Of a stretch of 64,000 bases of DNA, positions 27,323 through 35,443 are shown piece after piece; within the stretch, counting starts at the first letter, position 1; each line of letters starts with the position of its first letter. Under the pieces are notes generated by a model. The model was given only the letters and a program-made list of their open reading frames with translations. It was not told the origin of the DNA and did no database searches. Source of the stretch: Apibacter adventoris (GTDB lineage Bacteria > Bacteroidota > Bacteroidia > Flavobacteriales > Weeksellaceae). Position numbers and translations under genes: made by a program. The stretch covers positions 186,001-250,000 of the forward strand of contig NZ_PSZM01000046.1 of the NCBI RefSeq assembly GCF_002964975.1. The letters run 5' to 3'.

Positions 27323-29758
27323 TTATAAATTTTCCAATAACTGTTCCAAAGTATTTAAATCTGTTATTAAAACTTTTCTTGCTTTACTACCTTCAAAAGG
27401 TCCTACAATACCTGCTGCTTCAAGTTGATCCATAATTCTTCCGGCTCTGTTGTAACCCAAGGACATTTTTCTTTGAATCAGAGAAGTGGAACCTTGTTGT
27501 GCGGAAACTATGACCCGGGCAGCATCATTGAATAATTCATCTTTTTTAGAATCAAGGGCTTCACTTCCATTGCCGGATGTATTTTCTCCATAAAATTCAG
27601 GTAATAAATAAGCATCGGTATATCCTTGTTGGCTTCCTATGTATTCTGTTATTTTGTCTACTTCCGGAGTATCTACAAAAGCACATTGCATACGTATAAG
27701 TTCATTTCCGGTTGTAAATAACATATCTCCTTTACCTATCAATTGATCTGCTCCATTACCGTCCAAAATAGTTCGGGAATCTATTTTAGAGGTAACTCTA
27801 AAAGCAACTCTTGCAGGGAAATTAGCTTTGATCATACCTGTAATTACATTTACAGAAGGTCTTTGAGTAGCAATAATTAAATGAATTCCAATAGCTCGTG
27901 CTAATTGTGCTAAACGTGCAATCGGAAGTTCCACTTCTTTTCCTGCCGTCATAATTAAATCTGCAAACTCATCTATAACTAAAACAATATATGGGAGAAA
28001 ACGATGACCTTTTTCAGGATTGAGTTTTCGTTCTTTAAATTTTTCATTGTATTCTTTAATTGTTCTTACATAAGCTGATTGTAACAATTTGTAACGATTA
28101 TCCATTTCTACACAAAGGGAATTGAGTGTATTTATTACCTTGGTAGTGTCTGTTATGATAGCTTCTTCAGAATCTGGAAGTTTAGCAAGAAAATGACGTT
28201 CAATTTTATTATATAAAGTAAGTTCAACTTTTTTTGGGTCTACAAAAACAAATTTTAATTCACTAGGATGTTTTTTATAAAGTAAAGAAGTCACTATAGC
28301 GTTTAATCCAACTGATTTTCCTTGTCCGGTTGCCCCTGCCATTAATAAGTGAGGCATCTTAGCCAGGTCAGTGACAAAAGTTTCATTCGAAATAGTTTTA
28401 CCAAATACAATAGGAAGCTCCATTTCTGTTTTCTGAAACTTTTGAGAGGCAATAACCGTTCTCATAGAAACCATCGTAGGGTTACTGTTGGGGACTTCAA
28501 TACCAATAGTTCCTTTTCCAGGAATAGGCGCAATTATTCGGATACCTAGGGCAGCTAAACTTAAAGCTATATCATCTTCCAGATTTTTTATTTTGGAAAT
28601 TCTAACTCCTGCTTCCGGAACAATTTCGTATAAAGTGACTGTAGGTCCTATAGTTGCTTTTATGCTAGAGATTCCAATTCCATAATTTGCTAGAGTTGTA
28701 ACAATTTTATTTTTATTTTCTTCTAACTCCTCATTATTTATTGTTATAGGTTCTATGGAATTATATGCTTTCAATAGGTCCAGTGTAGGGTATTTATATC
28801 TAGCTAATTCTAATTTAGGGTCATAAGGTCCAAATTCTGTTACTATTTTTTCACTGATATTTTCCTCCTCATTTATATTTTCTATTGGAGTTTCTTCAAT
28901 AGTCAAACTAACTTCATCTATTATTTCTTCATCAGCAGGTATATCGATCTCAAATTCTGTAGGAGATTGTATTGCCTCTACAGGTTTACTTTCCATAACT
29001 TTAGGCTCTAAGCTAGAAATTATAGGTATTTCTTCTTTATTTTCTTCTATATTTTTTGGGAGAGAATCTTTTACGGATTTAGATATTTGAGTTTCAGATT
29101 TTATTGTTTTAGGATCTTCAATTTTTTCGTAGATTATTTCTTCTTCAAAAGGTTCTTTTTCCTCCTCTTTCTCAGATACAGATATTTCTTTTTTTTGTTT
29201 TAGAGTATTAAATTTAGTTGATACAGCATCTACACTCAAATTAAACTCTAAGATAAAATAAATAGCTAAGGTCAAAAATAATAATATAGCCGTTCCTACA
29301 GTCCCTAGTAAAGTCTTTAGATAATCGTATACTTCAAACCCTATTAAACCGGAAAGCAGCCATTGGGTTCCAAAAATCATAGCTAGAAAAATAGGAATCC
29401 ATATTATAAAAAAAATTCCATGAGATAAAAGTTTCCAGATTTTAAGAATTTCTTTTCCGAATAAAATTTTAATTGAAAGAATGAAAAGAAAGAAAGGGAT
29501 AAAAAAAGCAATAATTCCAATTCCATTAAAAATAAATATTTCTCCTAAGTTAGCACCTATTTTTCCAATTAAATTTTCAGCCGTTATGTTTTTATTAAAA
29601 AAAGAGGTGAGTTGGCTTTGATCATCTTTCCATGAAAAATAAAAAGAGATAAAAGAAATAAGTAATATAATAGAAGAAACCAATAGCAGCAACCCTAAGA
29701 TTGTTTTTATAAGAGATTTTTTTCGCTTTATTTCTTCATCATTAGAATTATTTTTCAT
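27323..29758 (-). CDS. ftsK: FtsK/SpoIIIE DNA translocase
   Basis: 811 residues. Four or five membrane helices in the first 175 residues, a Glu/Ile-rich linker (about 195-310), then the motor: Walker A GATGQGKSVGLN, Walker B IVLVIDEFADLIM, and HLIIATQRPSVNVITG. The C-terminal winged helix (gamma domain, RKMSLGYNRAGRIMDQLE) recognises the polar sequences that steer translocation. Moves chromosome ends through the closing septum. First gene of the ftsK-lolA-lptF-ribBA operon. Confidence 0.96.
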   Translation of the reverse strand: MKNNSNDEEIKRKKSLIKTILGLLLLVSSIILLISFISFYFSWKDDQSQLTSFFNKNITAENLIGKIGANLGEIFIFNGIGIIAFFIPFFLFILSIKILFGKEILKIWKLLSHGIFFIIWIPIFLAMIFGTQWLLSGLIGFEVYDYLKTLLGTVGTAILLFLTLAIYFILEFNLSVDAVSTKFNTLKQKKEISVSEKEEEKEPFEEEIIYEKIEDPKTIKSETQISKSVKDSLPKNIEENKEEIPIISSLEPKVMESKPVEAIQSPTEFEIDIPADEEIIDEVSLTIEETPIENINEEENISEKIVTEFGPYDPKLELARYKYPTLDLLKAYNSIEPITINNEELEENKNKIVTTLANYGIGISSIKATIGPTVTLYEIVPEAGVRISKIKNLEDDIALSLAALGIRIIAPIPGKGTIGIEVPNSNPTMVSMRTVIASQKFQKTEMELPIVFGKTISNETFVTDLAKMPHLLMAGATGQGKSVGLNAIVTSLLYKKHPSELKFVFVDPKKVELTLYNKIERHFLAKLPDSEEAIITDTTKVINTLNSLCVEMDNRYKLLQSAYVRTIKEYNEKFKERKLNPEKGHRFLPYIVLVIDEFADLIMTAGKEVELPIARLAQLARAIGIHLIIATQRPSVNVITGMIKANFPARVAFRVTSKIDSRTILDGNGADQLIGKGDMLFTTGNELIRMQCAFVDTPEVDKITEYIGSQQGYTDAYLLPEFYGENTSGNGSEALDSKKDELFNDAARVIVSAQQGSTSLIQRKMSLGYNRAGRIMDQLEAAGIVGPFEGSKARKVLITDLNTLEQLLENL

Positions 29759-29790
29759 CCTATACTGATAATTTTATTCTATACAAAAAT

Positions 29791-29845
29791 ACAATTTCTT
29801 TGGGTAATTGAAATTGTAAATACTTTTTGTAGATAAAAAGTATTT
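29791..29845 (-). repeat. Two hairpins upstream of ftsK
   Basis: ACAATTTC (29791-29798) pairs with 29811-29818; AAATACTTTTT (29818-29828) pairs perfectly with 29835-29845. They lie between the terminator of the Bax-inhibitor gene and the ftsK start and would be in, or next to, the ftsK 5' untranslated region. Confidence 0.55.
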
Positions 29846-29852
29846 TATAAAC

Positions 29853-29886
29853 AAAAGGTTAAATAACAGATGTTATTTAACCTTTT
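29853..29886 (-). terminator. Terminator after the Bax-inhibitor-1 gene
   Basis: Arms 29853-29868 and 29871-29886 (AAAAGGTTAAATAACA and complement) form a 16-bp stem, with the central bases opening to a small loop; the plus-strand A-run gives a U-run on the minus strand. 26 bases past the stop. Confidence 0.85.
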
Positions 29887-29912
29887 ATTTACTATAATTA
29901 ATACTTCTGATA

Positions 29913-30551
29913 TTATCTTCTATTACCTAAAAATCTTAGTAAAAATAAAAATAAGTTAATAAAATCAAGATATAAAGACAATGCACCTAAAATAGAAGCT
30001 TTAATAAAGTTGTCCTGATCTGAATTTCCTACTTCTGTCCCGATTGCTTTAATTTTTTGAGTGTCATAAGCAATTAAACCTACAAAAACCAATACTCCAA
30101 CTATAGAAACGATTAAATCTAACATAGCATTTTTTAAAAATAAATTTACTACTATGGACAGAATAATACCGATTAAAGCCATGAACAAAACTTTGCCTAG
30201 TTTTGTAAGATCGGTTCTAGTAAAATATCCATAAGCACTCATAATAGCGAAAGTTCCAGCAGTAATAAAAAAAGTAGTAGCTATTGAACTCATGGTATAA
30301 GCAAAGAAAATCATTGAGAGGGTCATACCGTTTATAAAAGAGTAAAATAAAAATACGGCAGTAGCTAAACCAGCGGTCATTTTCTGAATAGCAGCACTTA
30401 ATGAAATTACCAATAATAATTCACCGATAATAAGTGCATAAAATAAAAATGTAGGACCAGTTTCAGTAAACATAAGTTTAAGAATTCCTGTAGATGCAGA
30501 GGTAAAATAGGCGGTAAAACCGGTAACTAATAAAGCTAAACTCATCCACAT
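29913..30551 (-). CDS. Bax-inhibitor-1 family membrane protein (YbhL/YccA-like)
   Basis: 212 residues from the first in-frame ATG, with seven predicted membrane helices. FVGLIAYDTQKIK and the C-terminal LYLDFINLFLFLLRFLGNRR match E. coli YbhL closely. The family acts as a calcium-leak or protease-modulating membrane protein. The start is problematic: in the same frame upstream of the ATG the sequence reads QATFISKVYMWM, which aligns with the TYMAQVYGWM region of YbhL, yet no ATG, GTG or TTG precedes it before two stops at 30603-30608. Either an ATT start is used, or the N-terminus has been lost by mutation and translation begins at 30551. Confidence 0.85.
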   Translation of the reverse strand: MWMSLALLVTGFTAYFTSASTGILKLMFTETGPTFLFYALIIGELLLVISLSAAIQKMTAGLATAVFLFYSFINGMTLSMIFFAYTMSSIATTFFITAGTFAIMSAYGYFTRTDLTKLGKVLFMALIGIILSIVVNLFLKNAMLDLIVSIVGVLVFVGLIAYDTQKIKAIGTEVGNSDQDNFIKASILGALSLYLDFINLFLFLLRFLGNRR

Positions 30552-30794
30552 ATATACTTTTGAAATAAAAGTAGCCTGATCTTTAACCCTCGTTTCTTGT
30601 CCTTATTATGTTTTCTTATTCTTGATATTCCATTTTTTATAATTTTAATTTTTTCAAAGTTATTAAATGATTTTAGTAAAGGCAAAATTTGTACCTTATT
30701 TTTTTTGTATTATTCTTCTTTTTATAATATCAGGAAAACATGTAATAATAAATTTTTGTATATATATTTGTATAAATTACTAAAAAAAGACATT

Positions 30795-31199
30795 ATGATT
30801 AAAAAAATTTTAATATTAGGGCTAAGTAGTATTCTTTTAGCAGGCTCTATGATTAACTGTAATCAAAAAAAAGCAGATGATAAATTTGTTAAGATAGCAG
30901 AGCAAACCAATGCTCATTTACCCATGACCATAAGTCCAGGGATTTCTTTGGAAAAAGCTGAAGCTGTTTCGAATAAAGAATTTAAGTTTTATTATAAATT
31001 AAATGATAAGCCCAATATCTCTGCAGAAGAATTTGTAAAAAATGCTAAACCTCGGGTTATAGAAGCATTAAAAGCAGCAAATTCACCGGATATAAAATTA
31101 TTTTCTGAAAATAAAATGACTTTGGTATATATTTACAATACAAATGAGGGAAAATTTGCAGAAATAAGATTAAATCCAGAAGAATATGTAAAAAAATAA
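30795..31199 (+). CDS. Small lipoprotein of unknown function
   Basis: 134 residues from the ATG at 30795; the frame is open 66 codons further but that part is low-complexity and unlike a protein. The N-terminus is a signal peptide (KKILILGLSSILLAGSMINC) with a cysteine at the lipobox position. The mature part is a small alpha/beta domain with a long helix (SAEEFVKNAKPRVIEALKAA). A TATATTTG box at 30773-30780 supports a start at 30795 with a very short leader. Found divergent from the Bax-inhibitor gene. Conserved domain not recognised. Confidence 0.7.
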   Translation: MIKKILILGLSSILLAGSMINCNQKKADDKFVKIAEQTNAHLPMTISPGISLEKAEAVSNKEFKFYYKLNDKPNISAEEFVKNAKPRVIEALKAANSPDIKLFSENKMTLVYIYNTNEGKFAEIRLNPEEYVKK

Positions 31200-31208
31200 A
31201 TTTTGTTT

Positions 31209-31245
31209 ATAAAAGAGCTCTTAATTTTATTAAGAGCTCTTTTAT
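31209..31245. terminator. Bidirectional terminator between convergent genes
   Basis: Perfect 16-bp arms (31209-31224 and 31230-31245, core AAGAGCTCTTAA) with a 5-nt loop, A-run before and T-run after. Serves the lipoprotein gene (plus) and rpiB (minus). Confidence 0.9.
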
Positions 31246-31249
31246 AATC

Positions 31250-31681
31250 TTACCATTTAGCTATTTTATTTATTCTTGTTTGGTGTCTTCCTCCATCAAA
31301 TTCAGTGGAAAGAAAAGTATCAATAATTTCTTGAGCCAGTTCTTTGGCAATAAAACGAGCGGGAATGGCTACTATGTTAGAGTTATTATGTTGGCGAGTT
31401 AAACGGGCAATATCTGTTTGCCAGCATAGTGCACAACGAATACCTGCGTGTTTATTAGCAGTTATAGAAACCCCTTCACCACTGCCACAAAAAATAATTC
31501 CAAAATCAAATTCTTTATTTTCTACAGCTATAGATAATGGGTGTATATAATCAGGATAATCACAACTTTCAGAAGAATAAGTTCCGAAATCATGTATTTG
31601 ATGTCCTTTTTCTGAGAGGTATTTAAAAATATAATTTTTATATTCAAATCCTGCATGGTCTGCGGCTAATGCTATTTTCAT
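31250..31681 (-). CDS. rpiB: Ribose-5-phosphate isomerase B
   Basis: 143 residues, the usual length. AADHAGFEYKN at the N-terminus and CGSGEGVSITANKHAGIRCA (with the catalytic Cys region) are RpiB signatures; HNNSNIVAIPARFI follows. Interconverts ribose 5-phosphate and ribulose 5-phosphate. Follows gltX after 11 bases. Confidence 0.94.
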   Translation of the reverse strand: MKIALAADHAGFEYKNYIFKYLSEKGHQIHDFGTYSSESCDYPDYIHPLSIAVENKEFDFGIIFCGSGEGVSITANKHAGIRCALCWQTDIARLTRQHNNSNIVAIPARFIAKELAQEIIDTFLSTEFDGGRHQTRINKIAKW

Positions 31682-31692
31682 ATTATTTGGGT

Positions 31693-33201
31693 TTAGATTT
31701 TTAATTCAAGATTTTTTATACGTTGTAAACTTTCTTTTTTTCCTAATATTTCCATTATTATTGGGATATCAGGACCTTTAAGTTCTCCTACTAACGCTAG
31801 GCGTAAAGGTTGCATAACTTTACCAAAGCCCAAACCTGATTTTTCTACATAATCATGTATATAATCATGCAGTTCTCTTTCAGAGAACAAAACGGATTGT
31901 AAGCCTGTGTATAATTGAGAAAGTATAGTAGCAGTTTCACCTTTTATAACTTTTTTATAATTTTTTTCTTCGTAAGAAGAGGGAGCAATCCAGAAAAAAG
32001 AACCGATTTTCCATATTTCCTGTATAAAATTTACTCTTTCTTTTAATAATTCTATAATACGAAGATCTTTTGTATTATAAGGCTCTATACCTTTTTCCTT
32101 TAATATTTTTTGGAAATGTGGAAGAAGCATAGAAGCATTGGATTGTACTATATATTCATGATTGAACCATTTTGCCTTTTCCGGATTAAATCGGGCTCCT
32201 GATTTATGGACTTTTTCTAAATCAAATTCCTGGACTAGTTCTTTCATAGATAAAATTTCTTTATCATTAGTCGGAGACCATCCTAGTAGAGCTAACATGT
32301 TTATAAAGGCTTCAGGTAAATACCCTTCTTCTCGATATCCGATAGAAGAAGTTCCATCTTTTTCATTTATCCAGGCAAGAGGAAATACAGGGAATCCGGA
32401 TTTATCTCCGTCCCGTTTACTTAATTTTCCTTTTCCTTCGGGTTTTAATATTAATGGGAGATGAGCAAATTTAGGGGCATTCCAACCAAAGGCTTCATAT
32501 AATAAGACGTGAAGTGCAAGTGAAGGTAACCATTCTTCTCCGCGTATGACATGAGTAATTTCCATAGTATGGTCATCTACAATATTAGCCAAATGATAGG
32601 TAGGCATTCCATCCGTTTTTACTAATACTTTATCATCTAATGTAGAAGTGTCAATTGAAAAATTACCACGGATAATATCTGATAGTACTAGAGTGCGGTG
32701 CGGAGGTATTTTGAAACGTATTACATAAGGAACCCCAGAATTTATTTTTTGCTGTACTATTTCATTACTTAAATTTAAACTATTATTTAAATTATTTCGT
32801 ATTTCAAAATTATAAGAAAATACTTTTCCTTGAGCTTCATAATCAGTGCGTAATTTTTCTAACTCTTCAGGAGTATCAAAAGCTATGTAAGCATAGTCTG
32901 TTTTAAGTAAATCTGCAACATATTGTTTGTAAATATCTTTTCTTTGCGATTGTTTATAAGGAGCAAAAGGTCCACCTTTTTCAGGACTTTCATCTGGTTC
33001 TAATCCACACCATTTCAGGGCTTCATTAATATATTCTTCAGCACCTTTTACAAAACGGTTTTGGTCTGTATCTTCTATTCTTAAAATAAATTTTCCATTA
33101 TTTTTTTTTGCAAAAAGATAATTATATAATGCGGTTCTTACACCACCTATATGTAAATATCCGGTAGGACTAGGAGCAAAACGTACTCTAATTTCTGACA
33201 T
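31693..33201 (-). CDS. gltX: Glutamyl-tRNA synthetase
   Basis: 502 residues from the ATG at 33201; a longer in-frame start ten codons upstream adds residues unlike the family. RFAPSPTGYLHIGG contains the HIGH-type motif, and KLSKRDG is the KMSKS-type loop. Class I synthetase charging tRNA-Glu; the full C-terminal anticodon-binding region is present. A TATTTTTG box lies about 20 bases upstream. Confidence 0.95.
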   Translation of the reverse strand: MSEIRVRFAPSPTGYLHIGGVRTALYNYLFAKKNNGKFILRIEDTDQNRFVKGAEEYINEALKWCGLEPDESPEKGGPFAPYKQSQRKDIYKQYVADLLKTDYAYIAFDTPEELEKLRTDYEAQGKVFSYNFEIRNNLNNSLNLSNEIVQQKINSGVPYVIRFKIPPHRTLVLSDIIRGNFSIDTSTLDDKVLVKTDGMPTYHLANIVDDHTMEITHVIRGEEWLPSLALHVLLYEAFGWNAPKFAHLPLILKPEGKGKLSKRDGDKSGFPVFPLAWINEKDGTSSIGYREEGYLPEAFINMLALLGWSPTNDKEILSMKELVQEFDLEKVHKSGARFNPEKAKWFNHEYIVQSNASMLLPHFQKILKEKGIEPYNTKDLRIIELLKERVNFIQEIWKIGSFFWIAPSSYEEKNYKKVIKGETATILSQLYTGLQSVLFSERELHDYIHDYVEKSGLGFGKVMQPLRLALVGELKGPDIPIIMEILGKKESLQRIKNLELKI

Positions 33202-33694
33202 TTGTAATGTTTTTCTATGCAAAAATAACAAAGAAAAAGAACTTTTTCGGAAAATATTATACGATTTGTCAAGAAAAAATAATGAAAAATTTATTTTACA
33301 TTATATTCTTTTAAATTATCATTTCATGTAGTAAAAAAAATACTTAAAAAAAACAGATTTAAAAACTCAAAAGAAATGGAACCACTATTTTATCTAAATA
33401 AAGCTCTAGGTGGGGTAATGGGTGTAAATGCAATTAGTGAAACTATGGGAATCTTACAATTTAGGATAAGGCATTCAGATGCAGGTTATTTGCCTACTAG
33501 TTCTTACTCTTTTTTTTTATTTTAAAAATCATGAGAAGAAAATTTCCCTAAAATTAAATAAAGTGATTTAAAGAGTGAAGATTTTTCCTATGGAAATGTA
33601 TTTAAATATAGAAAAAGTTCGAAATAGATGATATGTAATGTGTAATGCCTTATTATGGCATGATGAATATATATGAAGAAATAAATAATAAATA
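33202..33694. other. Gene-poor gap between gltX and the ilv terminator
   Basis: About 490 bases. A 49-codon plus-strand frame (33376-33525, starting MEPLFYLNKALGGVMG) has protein-like composition at its start but a low-complexity end; it may be a gene remnant. I see no RNA gene or repeat. Confidence 0.35.
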
Positions 33695-33744
33695 GATAAA
33701 AAAATAGAGGGTAATTACTAATTATTACCCTCTATTTTTTTATC
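33695..33744 (-). terminator. Terminator of the ilv operon
   Basis: Perfect 21-bp inverted repeat (33695-33715 and 33724-33744, core TAGAGGGTAAT), 8-nt loop, 14 bases past the ilvC stop. One of the strongest hairpins in the window; U-runs in both directions. Confidence 0.93.
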
Positions 33745-33758
33745 ATTTTAGGAAATTA

Positions 33759-34805
33759 TTAATTGTTTTCAGGTCTTAGCTCTCTAACTACTGTTCCGGT
33801 TCTCCACATTTCACTTTCACGAAGAGCTTTTAATTCTTCGTTTAGTTTTTCACGGTAATCTGGTTTAGAGTTGGTATCAATAGATCGTTGTGCTTCATTT
33901 CCAGAAGCAACTTCAGCATATAATTTTGCAAATACGGGTTTGGTAGCGTCATGAAAAGGACCCATCCAATCAAGGGCTCCTCTTTGTGCAGTAGTAGAGC
34001 AGTTGGCATACATCCAGTCCATTCCTTTTTCTGCAAATAAAGGCATTAAAGATTGAGTAAGTTCTTCTACAGTTTCATTGAACGCTTCGGAAGGGGTGTG
34101 ACCGTTTTCGCGTAATACCTCATACTGAGCTAATAAAATTCCCTGAATAGCTCCCATTAAAGTACCTCTTTCTCCAGTAAGATCAGAATATACTTCGCGT
34201 TTAAAGTCTGTTTCAAATAAATATCCAGATCCAACTCCTATTCCTAAAGCAATTGTTCTTTCTTTGGCTTTTCCGGTAGCATCTTGGTAAATAGCATAGC
34301 TTGAGTTAATTCCCCTTCCTTCTAAAAACATACGTCTCAGGCTGGTTCCGGAACCTTTAGGGGCTACTAGAATTACATCTACATCAGAAGGAGGAACAAT
34401 TCCGGTTCTATCATTAAAAGTAATTCCGAAACCATGGGAAAAATATAGAGCTTTTCCTGCAGTTAAATGAGGTTTTAACTTGGGCCAAACTTGAATTTGC
34501 GCAGCATCAGATAAAAGGTATTGAATAATAGTACCTTTGGCCGCTGCTTCTTCAATTTCAAATAAGGTTTCTCCGGGTACCCAACCGTCAGCAACAGCTT
34601 TATCCCAGGTTTTACTAGCTTTTCTTTGTCCTACAATTACATTAAATCCGTTATCACGTAAGTTTAATGCCTGTCCCGGACCTTGTACTCCATATCCGAT
34701 TACGGCAATTGTTTCGTTTTTTAATATTTCTCTTGCTTTTTCTAAAGGATATTCTTCACGAGTAACAACATTTTCTGTTACTCCTCCAAAATTCATTTTT
34801 GCCAT
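33759..34805 (-). CDS. ilvC: Ketol-acid reductoisomerase
   Basis: 348 residues, class I (short) size. IGYGVQGPGQALNLRDNG is the NADPH-binding GxGxxG segment; FSHGFGITF and the C-terminal knotted helical part with the metal-binding acids (DLTGERGTLMG, EETVEELTQ) are present. Converts acetohydroxy acids to dihydroxy acids for valine, leucine and isoleucine. Last gene of ilvD-ilvB-ilvN-ilvC, 12 bases after ilvN. Confidence 0.95.
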   Translation of the reverse strand: MAKMNFGGVTENVVTREEYPLEKAREILKNETIAVIGYGVQGPGQALNLRDNGFNVIVGQRKASKTWDKAVADGWVPGETLFEIEEAAAKGTIIQYLLSDAAQIQVWPKLKPHLTAGKALYFSHGFGITFNDRTGIVPPSDVDVILVAPKGSGTSLRRMFLEGRGINSSYAIYQDATGKAKERTIALGIGVGSGYLFETDFKREVYSDLTGERGTLMGAIQGILLAQYEVLRENGHTPSEAFNETVEELTQSLMPLFAEKGMDWMYANCSTTAQRGALDWMGPFHDATKPVFAKLYAEVASGNEAQRSIDTNSKPDYREKLNEELKALRESEMWRTGTVVRELRPENN

Positions 34806-34817
34806 GATATTTTTTAT

Positions 34818-35384
34818 TTAATTATTTTTAATTATTGATTCTTTTGCTTTAAGTTCTGACAGCATATCACTCAATCGTTCAATTTTTGAAGTGTTTATTG
34901 CAATTCTACCGGAACGTATAAATTGTAATACTTGAATGGTTTTACTTAATTCTATAAAAAGAGCTTGCGTATCAGAATAGTGTCCGGTTTTTTGAATGAC
35001 TACACATACTTCATTTATTTCAAGGATTTGAGCATTGTATTTTCTAATTAAATTTTCAACGGAACCTATTTTTAAAAATTCAGGTGTTGAAAGTTTGTAT
35101 AAGGCAATTTCCTGATATATCAGCTCATCATCTGTATTGTAATAGGATTTTAATACGTCTACACTTTTATCTATTTGCTTTACTACTTTTTCAATGGTTT
35201 CTTTATTACACTTAACGGTTATGGTAAATTTGTGAATTCCTTCTATAGCAGAAGGTGATACGGATAAAGTTTCAATGTTTAGAAACCTTCGAGTAAAAAC
35301 ACTTGTTATTTGCCCTAAAAGTCCTACGGTATTTTCAGAGAAAATTGTTACCGTATATACGGTTTTATTGGTTGTTTTTTCCAT
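34818..35384 (-). CDS. ilvN: Acetolactate synthase regulatory subunit
   Basis: 188 residues from the ATG at 35384; a TTG seven codons earlier is possible. The N-terminal ACT domain (TVTIFSENTVGLLGQITSVFTRR) binds valine in characterised relatives; a C-terminal subunit-contact domain follows. Activates and feedback-controls IlvB. Longer than the E. coli 83-residue IlvN/IlvM, matching the IlvH-type. Confidence 0.92.
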   Translation of the reverse strand: MEKTTNKTVYTVTIFSENTVGLLGQITSVFTRRFLNIETLSVSPSAIEGIHKFTITVKCNKETIEKVVKQIDKSVDVLKSYYNTDDELIYQEIALYKLSTPEFLKIGSVENLIRKYNAQILEINEVCVVIQKTGHYSDTQALFIELSKTIQVLQFIRSGRIAINTSKIERLSDMLSELKAKESIIKNN

Positions 35385-35443
35385 GAATATTTTGTTGTTT
35401 CCCAAGATTTATTTCTAAAAATTGGTTTTATTAATTAATGAAA

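Noticed and set aside
30597-30794. Upstream extension of the small lipoprotein gene
   Set aside because: The extra 66 codons are low-complexity and would bury the lipoprotein signal peptide; the -7 box at 30773 lies inside them.
33376-33525. 49-codon frame between gltX and ilvC
   Set aside because: Ends in a low-complexity Phe-rich tail and has no recognisable family; at most a gene remnant.
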